Origin: Blattamonas nauphoetae
Taxonomy: Eukaryota > Preaxostyla > Oxymonadida
DNA: 64,000 nt
Direction of reading: 5' to 3'
NCBI GenBank assembly: GCA_033064195.1
Contig: JARBJD010000058.1
Span: 62,001-126,000 of the forward strand
The notes under the pieces are model-generated. The model did not search any database and was not told the origin of the DNA. It saw nothing but the letters and a program-made list of their open reading frames with translations. Both the position numbers and the translations under genes were made by a program. Position 1 is the first letter of the stretch. Every line of letters begins with the position of its first letter. Of the stretch, positions 33,530 through 43,305 are shown piece after piece.

Positions 33530-36397
33530 TTAAGGGGAGTGGTGGATCGGAGACCGCGGTATGGTCCTCTGCTTCTGTGGAGAATGAAACACTTCGTTGT
33601 CGACAGGCTGCTCGCGGAGGAAGACGACAGGCTCACCATCATCTTGCACACTTTTCATTGTCTTCTCCCATTTCATCTTTTCTCGAGCGATTTTGGCATC
33701 AATTTCCATGAAACGCATCTGCCGCTGCCTCTCCTTCTCCATCTCTCTCTGATGAGTGTGAGAGTTGAATGTCTGTGTCTTCTCTGGGTCCAAGTGTGCT
33801 GGGCGTGGGAAGGACGTCCCAGGGAGGAGAGGACTGTGCACATCAGGAAGCCCCGAATCCTCCATTTGATGTGAAAACCTGGACGCGTTTGGGGTTGAAG
33901 TGGTGTAGAGGGCGGCAGCACGAAGTTCGTTGTCATTGACAGAAACATCGTCACTATCGGACGGATCGAGGCTCTCCGATGACTCCGACTCAGACCAACC
34001 TTCCTCGTACTTCTGTCTGCGCTTTGCTCGTCGAATGTTTTGTGCAGCTCGAGCGTGATCTTTCCTCATCCGCTCTTCCACTGATCCGGAGGGTCTGAAC
34101 GCACCGCTGTCGGCAGCGTGTCGGAGGCGATCGTAAAAGCTGATCTGGTCGTTCAGCACCTGCTTCGTGATTCGTTCCTGCTCGTCGATGCTCCTCTTCC
34201 ATTCAGACTCCCTTCGGTTCTGCCTTTCTCGCCTTTCGTTCATGCGGTTGATGAAGTCTTGCTCCGCTCTGCTCTTTGCGTCGATGATCGCTTGCATCTT
34301 TGCCATCGCCAGCTCCATCTCGTTCAGACTCTCGTTGTCTCTGATGTCGTTGATTCGTCCGAGACGAGCTGTTCGCTCCTGTTCCTCTCTTTCGATTGCG
34401 CGACGCAACTGTGTCCTGTTTTCGTCTCCTCGCCTTCTTCGCAATTGGTCGAGGTCAGACATGATTCCTTCGCCTTGCTTTCTCAATTGATCCCGTTTCT
34501 TCCGCCCTCGTTCTTCTTCCTCTCGCAGCTCTCGAATTCTCATCTCTCGCTGTCGTTCTTTCTCATTTTCTGCTTCTCTCCGCCTTTGCTCTTCGTCGTA
34601 TCTCCTTTCCTGTTCGAGAAGCAGCCGATTGGATTCATCTCGCATCTTCTCTTTCATTCTCTCTGCCACCTTCTGTCTTTGCCGCATCTCCTCCTCCCGC
34701 ATCTTCTCCTGTCCGATCCGCTCCTTCTCTTCGTCCTCCCGCCTCCACTCATCTGTGAATCGTTTTCTGGTGTTTTCCATTTCTCTCCTCGCTCTGTCCC
34801 CCTCAGCCACGATGTCATTCTTGGCCTCTTCTTCCTCAAACTTCTCTTCCACTTCTTCCATCCTCCGTCGAGCTGTCTCCTCAAAATCAACCAGCTGCTC
34901 GCGTGCCCTCCTTTCCTTGAGCTCTTCAATTTCCTGCTCCTTCTCAATCTCCATCTGCTCCAACTCTTCCAGGATCCGCTCTTCCTCGTCCTTCCTCAAC
35001 TCCTCCAGTCGATTCTGTGCCTCCTCGTTCATCAGCTCGATGTTCCGCATTCGTTCTCCCAGTTCCGCGTCCCTGACACGACCAGCTTTGATCCTTTCTT
35101 CGGCTCGCCTCGCCTCGAAGTTCTCTTTGGCGTGCTTCCTGTTCTCTCTGATTGCGTCTCGCTCCTTCTTCCGCATGGTCACGTCAGCTTCAGCAAACGT
35201 CCTCTGTTTCTCCGTCTTTTGCACATCTCCCATCCTCTTCAGGAGTTGTGCTTCAGTGTGGGCCTCTGAGACTCTCAGGTTGACCTCATTCTCCACAAAT
35301 GCTGTCGGGAAGTGAGTGAACACAGGGTATCGCACACATCCCTGCGGGATGGGCTCGAAAGTGGCTGGATATGGTGGTGAACTGAGTCGAGCTGTGAGTT
35401 CAGGAGGCGTGTGCTTCCTGAGGCAGTACGTGGTTCTGATGATTCGGTCGATTGATAGACCATGATAGTGAGTGAAGAAGAACACAAATTCACGAGTGGA
35501 GTGGAGTCTAAGGAGTGATTCCCGTGACACTATACACAAAGCAACAGCAAACAATGTCAGAAAGTCGGGAAGGGTGGTTGAATTTTTGTTGAAGATGACG
35601 TGGTCCATGAGTGTTGTCCATTCTGCTTTTGAGAACACATCCGAGAAGAGAGTTTTCATTCCAAGCCAAATATACGTCTCTGATCCGATTCTAAACTTGC
35701 GAAAATGTTCAAGAAGCTCATTGTCAAATTCTTTTAAGAGCATCTCAGCGCGTGAGAGGACACGCAGAGGTGGTGATGGAATTGACTCAAACCATTCGCG
35801 AAAAGTATTTGTCATGAGAGTAATCAAGACTTCGACACATTCTTGGTCATTTTCAATGACACGAACGAAAGGATAGACTATTTTTGGAACGAACCCAACA
35901 TGGACAGTCTTTTTTGAAATTGTGGAGACAAGTCTTGAATTTTTGGGATTTTGAAGATGGGAAGCATTTGGAGGAACGTGTTCATACTCAGCGACATCAT
36001 CCCCAACATCAGCACAAGCAGGAGACCAGTGTGCAAGGAGTGCCATGATTCGATGGAATCTTTTGGCCAATTTTGGATCGTTCACCGGATACAATGATGG
36101 AATGTGATGCAAGGCATCATGTGGTCCGAGTTCCTTGAGTGAATCGAACGCACTCTTTGAATGTGGGAGGTTGAGAAGGTGAGACCAAATTTGCATGCGA
36201 TATTTCGATGGAAAGCTTCCGTATTGATCCAAAAGGTTGCCAAATGAGTCATAATCGACAAGGTTCATCTGCTGTTTTGTGGGGGTGAAAGGTTGTGTCG
36301 ATTTATGTGTTCGAGGTGGAGTTTTTGAATGAGATGGACTGGCTCGACGTTTAGCTAGTGAACCATTTCGTGAGGATGATTGACGATGGGAGTACAT
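33530..36397 (-). CDS. TBC1D31: TBC1D31/WDR67-like protein: TBC domain plus long coiled coil, WD40 half absent
   Basis: TBC1D31 is a centriolar-satellite and cilium-associated protein in animals. This 955-residue intronless frame starts with a basic, disordered tail. The TBC domain of that subfamily follows: YGSFPSKYRMQIWSHLLNLP, RFHRIMALLAHWSPACADV, VIENDQECVEVLITLMTN, EFDNELLEHFRKFRIGSE, TREFVFFFTHYHGLSIDRII. From about residue 420 to 780 there is a continuous Glu/Arg-rich coiled coil. The catalytic Arg/Gln fingers of active RabGAPs are not obvious, as in other TBC1D31 proteins. Unlike animal TBC1D31 (about 1060 residues) it has no N-terminal WD40 repeats. The separate propeller gene just upstream on the same strand (36505-37853) is a different propeller type. 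Confidence 0.88.
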   Translation of the reverse strand: MYSHRQSSSRNGSLAKRRASPSHSKTPPRTHKSTQPFTPTKQQMNLVDYDSFGNLLDQYGSFPSKYRMQIWSHLLNLPHSKSAFDSLKELGPHDALHHIPSLYPVNDPKLAKRFHRIMALLAHWSPACADVGDDVAEYEHVPPNASHLQNPKNSRLVSTISKKTVHVGFVPKIVYPFVRVIENDQECVEVLITLMTNTFREWFESIPSPPLRVLSRAEMLLKEFDNELLEHFRKFRIGSETYIWLGMKTLFSDVFSKAEWTTLMDHVIFNKNSTTLPDFLTLFAVALCIVSRESLLRLHSTREFVFFFTHYHGLSIDRIIRTTYCLRKHTPPELTARLSSPPYPATFEPIPQGCVRYPVFTHFPTAFVENEVNLRVSEAHTEAQLLKRMGDVQKTEKQRTFAEADVTMRKKERDAIRENRKHAKENFEARRAEERIKAGRVRDAELGERMRNIELMNEEAQNRLEELRKDEEERILEELEQMEIEKEQEIEELKERRAREQLVDFEETARRRMEEVEEKFEEEEAKNDIVAEGDRARREMENTRKRFTDEWRREDEEKERIGQEKMREEEMRQRQKVAERMKEKMRDESNRLLLEQERRYDEEQRRREAENEKERQREMRIRELREEEERGRKKRDQLRKQGEGIMSDLDQLRRRRGDENRTQLRRAIEREEQERTARLGRINDIRDNESLNEMELAMAKMQAIIDAKSRAEQDFINRMNERRERQNRRESEWKRSIDEQERITKQVLNDQISFYDRLRHAADSGAFRPSGSVEERMRKDHARAAQNIRRAKRRQKYEEGWSESESSESLDPSDSDDVSVNDNELRAAALYTTSTPNASRFSHQMEDSGLPDVHSPLLPGTSFPRPAHLDPEKTQTFNSHTHQREMEKERQRQMRFMEIDAKIAREKMKWEKTMKSVQDDGEPVVFLREQPVDNEVFHSPQKQRTIPRSPIHHSP

Positions 36398-36504
36398 AAT
36401 AGAGGATGTGTGTGTGATTGAGCAAGGTTGCGATTGATTTGAGCAAGAACAGAAAAGACGAATCGAAATGCCCTTTACAATTTTTGAAAAAAAAGAGAGA
36501 GGGA

Positions 36505-37853
36505 TTAAGTGCTAGAAAGCGAAGGAGTCTCGGTTGAAATGGTGAAAAGGGAAGAATTAGAAGAAATATGCGCCCCAGGAAGGTCTTTGAGTTGGACCTG
36601 GAAGACAGTCCGGATGACTTTGGACTTCATCTCCAGGAGGAAGAACTGTCCTGTCTGCGAGACAACCTGAAAAGGGTAAGAGAGAAGAGCCCAAACCACC
36701 ACTCTGCTTGCATTGTGGAGGAGGACGGGATTCCAGGCCACTTTCGACTTTTTGCCAAATTCGTCCTTCAGCTCCTTCGGAATCTCGAGTGGTTCAGAGG
36801 TCGGAAGAGACGAGTCTGCTGCAAGATTCGGCGAGTAGCACTTAAACAGCTTGTCTGAACTGACCATCAGGAAATGGGTGTGTGTTGGGTCAGTCAATAT
36901 ATTGTAAATCGGCCGTTTGGGCAGATCATTCCACACGACTGTTTTTTTGATGGATGAGAACGAAACAAACGCTGGCTTTTCCTGAAGAGATGATCGTCAG
37001 GGAGAAACACACATCCTCAAAACCGAATGCAAACATCTGACAGCTTGGGATGAGAGAGAAGAAGTCTGTGTCTTTCATTGCGAGAGTGAAGATACTCTCG
37101 ACAATCTGGATAGCTGGCGATTGTGAGTTGGATTGTCTCATTGATGTTGATTTTTCGGGGTCGGATCTTGTGAGGAGAGTGAATGGGATTTCTTTTTGAT
37201 CGGGATGAAGAGGTGGAGGGCGTATTTCTTGGATGTTCTTTCCTGGGTCAGCTACAATACCACAAAATCCGACAAGGTTGTGTTCAAAGTCAGTGAGGAG
37301 ACACGATTTTCCGAAAAGTGTTGAGGAAGCATTGTCAGTGCCAATCGCTTCTGGACTCTTAAGGGATGATATCGCTGGAGAAATGGAGAGTGGAAGCAAA
37401 AAACCTTTTCTGAGGAGGAGATTGAACTCTGGGAGTTGCCTAACTTCGATAAAATCTTGGCAGAGGACGACGAGCCTGAAAAAACTGAAAAAGTTAATAG
37501 AGCCAACTGATTGTTCGTGAAAGCAAAGTCAATCACCTGAAATGGATAGGCAAACGCATGAATTTGTCTGTCTTCCTCTGCATTCCAGATGAGAAGAGTT
37601 TGTTTTGTGAGACACATTGAATTGGAGGAACCAACAATTCCCAACAGGACTGATGTTTGGTGTGTTCGGGCAACGCTGATATCTATTCCCTTACCTGATT
37701 ATTTAATCGTGTAATGAACCAAAGAAGAGATAAACCTCCACGACAGAGAATGACTGGTGGCCAGCTCGAGTAGATAGTGTAACCATCTGTTGTGCACAGA
37801 ATGAACTGTGATCCATCATTTGAAAAAGTTACATTTGTTACAGATTTGTCCAT
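36505..37853 (-). CDS. PROPPIN-like (WIPI/ATG18-type) beta-propeller protein
   Basis: Exons 37736-37853, 37508-37694, 37013-37475 and 36505-36981 (introns 41, 32 and 31 nt) give 414 residues. The start, VTNVTFSNDGSQFILCTTDG then YTIY, is the characteristic first blade of PROPPINs. SVLLGIVGSSNSMCLTKQTL, LIWNAEEDRQIHAFAYPFQV and FTNNQLVVLCQDFIEVRQLP are the expected second and third blades. The paired-arginine FRRG/LRRG phosphoinositide motif that defines lipid-binding PROPPINs is not seen, so membrane binding is doubtful. Other WD-like families remain possible. It is divergent from the SNARE gene across about 200 bp. Confidence 0.65.
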
Positions 37854-38053
37854 TGTTTGAAAAGAGATGATTAAAATTTTTCTTGGGTGTCTGATCAACT
37901 CAGCTCGACTGTTACAAGATATACATCCAATGTTCTGATTGATTCTTCGTTAGAGAGTCGTGTTACAGTTGATATCCATCTGGACGACACTTCTAACTTC
38001 AATTGGGATGTGTGACCCATTTATCCGAAAAACAGTGGGAGGATCCAGTTCTG

Positions 38054-38861
38054 ATGTTCAATTCAGCTTATTCGTTCACCGGAACGGAACAATCATCTGG
38101 TACCGATATAGAAACTTTATTCCGACAGAGTAAGTCTCTCAGAGGTGGAATTGATCAAGGATTAGACAGTCTCTCTCGCCTTCCTCCCTCTAATGATTGG
38201 CGGGACATCATTAATCAGATTTCATCTGATATAAAAGATCTTTCCCACCTCTGTGAAAAAATTGGAGTAACAATTCAAACGCTTCCTGAACCAGAAAAAG
38301 CTCCTCACACAGTGTTTGTCTCAAAATCACTCTAAATCGTTCCTTTGCCCCTAGGCGTCTCAATGAACTCCGGCGTGTGTGTGAAGATCAGAGAACGTGG
38401 TTGCGAAACTACCAACAAAAGGCTCGCATCCAAGAAGAGCAGGACAATCTCAAACGACTGATTTCCTCGGGTTCGGGGGGACCTGATGATGTTTCGAATA
38501 GAAATCACTCATCGCTTGACGAGAGGGCACGAATTCGAATGATGGACAAACAGGTTTTCTTCAAACCCCTTCATCTCAACAATTTCAGATAAATGAACTC
38601 CTAAACCAAGCAACAACCACACTTGATGGTATTAGGGAAGACACATCCACAATCCATGTTTGTCTTTATCACTTCTCCATTTTTTAGGGCTTCTCAGGAA
38701 AGATCGCGGGATTTATGCAAAGGGTTGGAGTTAGTCGTGAATTGATAAATGGAATGTTCAGAACAATTGGAGGCGATAAGGGTATTGTTGCAATTGGGGT
38801 CATTCTGATCCTCTGTCTGTTTATTTTCCTCCTTTATTGGAGGAACAGAAAGAAGGATTGA
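38054..38861 (+). CDS. Qb-type SNARE (GOS28/Membrin/Vti1 group)
   Basis: SNAREs drive vesicle fusion; this one is tail-anchored. Exons 38054-38313, 38355-38553, 38589-38657 and 38688-38861 (introns 41, 35 and 30 nt) give 233 residues. An N-terminal helical region (TLFRQSKSLRGGIDQGLDSL) is followed by a coiled-coil SNARE motif, INELLNQATTTLDGIREDTS to FMQRVGVSRELINGMFRTIG. The tail is a single membrane segment, IVAIGVILILCLFIFLLYW, with a short RNRKKD end. The order helix-SNARE-anchor and the motif sequence fit Golgi/ER Qb-SNAREs best; Vti1 is an alternative. A second ATG at 38009 is in another frame and closes early. Confidence 0.8.
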
Positions 38862-38975
38862 ATTTGCGTTGTCTTGTTTTCGCATCTTTATTGTAAACAT
38901 TTCATCGAAAATGATTTTGATTAGAAATACAATGAGAGCTCTAGAATTAGCTAGTAAATAGTTTGAGTAATCAAA

Positions 38976-39380
38976 TTAGTCAGTGATAGTCACCTTAATA
39001 TCCGTGCAAAGAACTTGTGTCTTTTTTGGATCGTAGCATTTCACCTGTCCACTGAATGTTCCTTTTGGAGAGAACGATGGAACCTCTTGGACGACAGAAT
39101 CTTGGTACGTTCCAGGTTTGAATGGGCAACGATCAGTAAAGCACATTGAAAAAGGAATTTTCACAATTGGAACCTTTCCGAGGAGAAGAATACCCTCACA
39201 GTCAGCGCTTTCAAGGTCTTTGTGGACAGTATATGTGAGGGTCGCTGTAGAATTAGTTCCGCGTCGGATAGGCTCTTGGTTGAACAGAAGACGGTCGACA
39301 CTCACAATTCCCGTTCCGTTCATACAGTCTGACGTTGGAACGGCATTGACAGAGTTGAGAAGAACTATGAAGGAGAACAT
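38976..39380 (-). CDS. ML-domain (MD-2/NPC2-like) lipid-binding secreted or lysosomal protein
   Basis: A single exon of 134 residues. It opens with a signal peptide (MFSFIVLLNSVNAVP), then a beta-rich domain with paired cysteines (SDCMNG, ESADCEGI, FSMCFTDRCPF, QVKCYDPKK, VLCTDIKV). That spacing and the ending Cys-x-Asp-hydrophobic-x-Val-Thr match the ML family, which binds sterols and other lipids. NPC2-type sterol transfer in lysosomes is the likeliest role, but substrate cannot be told. The length is typical (about 130-150). It is convergent with the SNARE gene, 114 bp away. Confidence 0.85.
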   Translation of the reverse strand: MFSFIVLLNSVNAVPTSDCMNGTGIVSVDRLLFNQEPIRRGTNSTATLTYTVHKDLESADCEGILLLGKVPIVKIPFSMCFTDRCPFKPGTYQDSVVQEVPSFSPKGTFSGQVKCYDPKKTQVLCTDIKVTITD

Positions 39381-39588
39381 GACGGATCACTCCCACAGTT
39401 CCAATTCCTCATGTTAATTTACGAAAAAAATGTTGATTTCTCACAGGAATGCCCCCAGACTGTAAAATACTCGAAAGGAAGCGAATAAATCAAAACCCGA
39501 GCTGAACGAATACAATAGTGATTCATATGTCCCGTTTCTTTGGTGGAGATTGTGAAAACAGTGAAATGCAAATTATGACATCAAAAAA

Positions 39589-41365
39589 TTAAGAAATCGA
39601 AGTAACTTGTTGAAAAAGAAGAGAGAAAGCAGAAGAACCCTGTTCTGTCGGACTTTTGGAGAAAAAAGAGCCAAACGTGTCGTCAAGAAGCCGAGGGGGG
39701 GTGTTGGTGGTGGTGTGGAGGAGAGGGAGGACGCTGCCGACGAGGACGTCACGAATGGCAGTCAGATCTTCTTCGAGGGCAACGCGATCAGTGTCTGCGG
39801 TAAGAGCGTTCATGAGAGCGTCGAAGAGCCAGTTCAACATCGCCAGTGTGGTGTGGAGGGAGAGCGGGAAGAGCATGTCGGTGTGGAATAGGTGCTGGAT
39901 GAAGACGAGTGCAGACCGACCTTCATCTGTGCGCAGCGCTGGTGAAGGACTCGAAACGAAGGGTGTGTTGGGTGACGAGAGCTGCTTCGACTGGAACTGT
40001 GTCTTGAGGTCAGTGACGAGCATCTCGGCGAGGAAGGATACGTTCCACGACTGGATGAAACCGTGGAGAGAGTCGTGTGTGGTTGGGCAGGAGTGGAATG
40101 TGAGGTGAGACGGAACGAGTGACGGGATGAAGAAGTCGCTCGGGTTTTCGGGAGAGGACGGGGGGAGAGTGGAGGGCAGTTTGGAGTGCCAGAAGGAAGC
40201 GAGCGAGAGCGTGGACACCCACTCCTCGTCGAAGAACGTGGTCCCTTCAGTGACGAGGGTGGCTGTCCGCTGGATTGACCGGACAGCCAGCATCTCGTAC
40301 TTCAGAAAGGAGACCTGCCTCTTTGGAAGGACGAACGAGGCGGAGTACGTGTCGATGCGTGTGCCGTGGTAGAAGGGGAGGCAGGACGACGTGATCAGGA
40401 GCGGGAGGTGCTTGGTCGGGAGGACATGCGGGACAGTGTATGAAGAATTGAGAAGGTGAAGTGCGAGCTGATCTGCGGAACAATCGGGATCGTCGGACAG
40501 CACACACGTGAAGGCGTGGATGATAGGGACGATGAAATACCTGAACGAGCTGCAAAGGTGAACGAGATAGACATGAAACATGCTTACAGAAGGAGTGTTC
40601 TCGGGATGCTGAGCTACGAACGAATCAACCAGGTTTTGGAGAAGGGGAGTGACGACTCTTGTTTCGACGAGCGTAGCACAACGGCTGACTTTGTCAAGTT
40701 CAACATATCCGCGCAGAAGAATACTTAAATCAATTATGGTTTGGTGCGGACAAGGAATGAGCCGAGTTGTGTCGATTGTGTCAGAAAACGTTGTTGAGCG
40801 ATTTTGGACGAATGTCGATAGCAAAGTGAGAAATGCTGCATCCAAGTGTTGTAAGAGATTGTTTGTCAGGATATCAATGTTCTTCTGGACCGTTTCTTTC
40901 TGCCCATCTTTGAAAAGGTTGAATTCGCTGGCGAAATTGAAATGGCCTCGGATTTCTGAGAGTGTTGTCACACCAGAATCCAAATGTTGTATCCACTGGG
41001 AATAATCTGAACATAATATACAAAATATGTGGAGAAAATCGTGATATACTTTTCTGATCAGCGGCAATTTTCGCTTCTTTCAGAGTTGAAGCGGTCAGGA
41101 TGGATTTCTTTGTAATCGGTGTGGTGATGGCTTGGCTAGCGACATCTGTGCTCATTGATTCATATTTTTCGAGAGATACGGTCAGTTCACTCGATAGCGA
41201 GGCGGCATGCTTTCCGATCGATGAAATCTGTGATTGAATTGAGGTGAGTTCAATGAATAGTGGTTTTAATGTCTCAGGGATCATCGACAATTGAGTCTCA
41301 CCATCAAAGAAGAAGGCGACGTTTGGTAGGATTACATTGGAAACATTATCCGACATTCCAACCAA
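39589..41365 (-). CDS. COG2: Conserved oligomeric Golgi complex subunit 2
   Basis: COG2 is part of lobe A of the COG tether for retrograde Golgi vesicles. Exons 41050-41365 and 39589-41006 (43-nt intron) give 577 residues (human 738). The N-terminal coiled-coil helices (SQISSIGKHAASLSSELTVS) precede a segment that aligns well with human COG2: LLRGYVELDKVSRCATLVET, RVVTPLLQNLVDSFVAQHPE. Further on, SWNVSFLAEMLVTDLKTQF corresponds to the KWNLPVYFQIRF region. A tempting 38-nt GT-AG stretch near 40545 would break the frame and is read as coding. The 3' two thirds are G+C-rich. The start codon is 56 bp from that of the divergent DEAD-box gene. Confidence 0.85.
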
Positions 41366-41421
41366 TGGGCATCCTCAAATTCTCTTGAAAGACCTTCTTT
41401 TAAACTGTTAATTCTTGCCTA
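41366..41421. promoter_or_regulatory. 56-bp bidirectional promoter gap between COG2 and the DEAD-box helicase
   Basis: Only 56 bp lie between the two divergent start codons. Both core promoters and leaders must be contained here or overlap the coding regions. No TATA-like box is evident; the centre is T-rich. Inferred from layout. Confidence 0.4.
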
Positions 41422-43079
41422 ATGGCATATAAGTCAAATGATAAATCTCGTCAGCCTCGTAAATCATCGCGCGATGACTCTGATAACGATGATGACGCTG
41501 TTCTTTTTGGACCTATTCCCAAGAGGCAAACACAAGCAGAATTCCTCTCAAAAATATCACGAATCAAATGGGATCTATCAAAGCTTCCTTCTTTCAACAA
41601 AATATTTTATCGGAAAAACGAAGAATTAGAGAAAATTCCTGAAGAAACAATTGCCCAATTTTTCAAGGAAAATCAAGTGACAGTTGATAGACCAAATCTT
41701 CCTAGACCTTGTTTAACTTTCAAACATGCAAACTTTCCGTCATACATCCAACTTGCGCTTGAACAAAAAGGATTTGAACGACCATCACCAATTCAATCCG
41801 TCTGCTGGCCAATTATTTTGAGTGGGCTGGACACCATCGGCCTCGCACAAACAGGTTCAGGAAAAACATTAGCGTTCTCACTTCCAGCTGTTTGGCACAT
41901 CAACGACCAAGATACTCTGAAACCCGGCGACGGCCCGATTGTTCTCATCCTTGCGCCGACACGAGAGCTTGTCCAGCAGATCCAGACCGAGTTCAATGCA
42001 TTCGGAGAGTCCTCCAACATCTGCTCGGCGGCGGTGTATGGGGGAGCACTCGCAAAGCACCAGCTGAAGGAGCTGAAGGCCGGCGTCGAGATTGTGATTG
42101 CCACGCCCGGCCGCCTGATCGACTTTGTGACCTCCCAAAACCTCTCCCTCGCCCGAGTGACGTATCTTGTGATGGACGAGGCCGACAGGATGCTGGACAT
42201 GGGGTTCCAGCCACAGATCGAGGCCATCCTCTCGCAGATCAGGCCCGACAGGCAGACACTCATGTTTAGCGCCACGTGGCCCGAGTCGGTCCAGGAGCTG
42301 GCCCATAAATATCTCCGAAATCCCGTCCGCGTGACAATTGGGTCGACAGACATTGCGGCTGCACACACCATCACTCAGACATTCGAGTTCTGCAACGATC
42401 AGCAGAAGCTGAAGAAGCTGTTTGTGTATCTCGACCGGATCGGAGTGAACACTCCCCGCGACGACGAGGACGACGACGGTCTGCCTTCTCTTTCTTCATT
42501 CCATTCAGCACCTCACACGAGTGTCCTTGTCTTCACAGAGACGCGAAGGGAGGCTGACGAACTCGGACGATCGTTCAAAGAAAGGAACATCCCGCACTGT
42601 GTGATCCACGGCGACAAGTCGCAGGAGGAGAGGGAGCGGGCACTCAGCCAGTTCAAGACAGGCCGTGTTGGTGTTCTCATTGCAACTGATGTTGCGTCGC
42701 GTGGGTTGGACGTGAAGGGGATCTCGCATGTTGTGAATTATTCCTTCCCAAAGTGTGCTCCTGTCTGTCATCATTCCCTTCCTCTCGTTCAGTGCCATCC
42801 AAGATTATGTTCACCGAATCGGCCGTACAGGGCGGGCAGGAGCGACAGGGCACGCCCACTCTTTCTTCACTCCGAACAACGCGAAGGTGTGCTCCATTCT
42901 CTTCCATCAGCCTCCAGCTTGCACCTGAGCTCCTCACCATCCTCAAAGACGCCGGGCAGGAGATTCCAAGCGAGCTGATTGTTTTCACCAACATTGCGCG
43001 GTCAATGGGGATGGGTGGGAAGAGAGGGATGGACGACGAGGAGGCGAGACACGGCGAAAAGGTCTCAAAGCCTCTTTGA
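41422..43079 (+). CDS. DEAD-box ATP-dependent RNA helicase (DDX5/Dbp2-like)
   Basis: Exons 41422-42752, 42793-42886 and 42918-43079 (introns 40 and 31 nt) give 528 residues. All helicase motifs are present in order: Q motif GFERPSPIQ (about 118), Walker A AQTGSGKT (about 143), [20 protein letters not shown] (about 251), SAT (about 282), [22 protein letters not shown] and [10 protein letters not shown]. The N-terminal lead [19 protein letters not shown] is typical of the DDX5/DDX17/Dbp2 branch, which acts in ribosome assembly, mRNA surveillance and transcription. The RGG tail of those proteins is missing. The exon between the two introns encodes only motif VI. Confidence 0.93.
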
Positions 43080-43305
43080 CGCTTTTTCCTCATTTCACTG
43101 AACAATGAAGATATTTATGTGTTGAAACAGTTGAATTCAATGAATCCACATCTCTATGAGCAGAATCTCATCGAATGTCATATCGTGGGGATAATTTTTT
43201 CTCTTTTTCTGTTCAAAAAGATGCACATCGATACGGTCTTTATTCATATTTCCAGTCACTTCAGTTGTTTAGGAATGGAAATATGCCCCGGTGAAGAACC
43301 CACCC

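Noticed and set aside
36505-37853. Reading the propeller gene as the missing WD40 half of TBC1D31
   Set aside because: Its blades match the PROPPIN pattern rather than the WDR67 N-terminus, it ends in its own stop, and a clear ATG starts the TBC gene 107 bp later.
40542-40586. GT-AG stretch of 38 nt inside COG2 that looks like an intron on the minus strand
   Set aside because: Removing it breaks the frame, while the uninterrupted reading matches the COG2 family on both sides.
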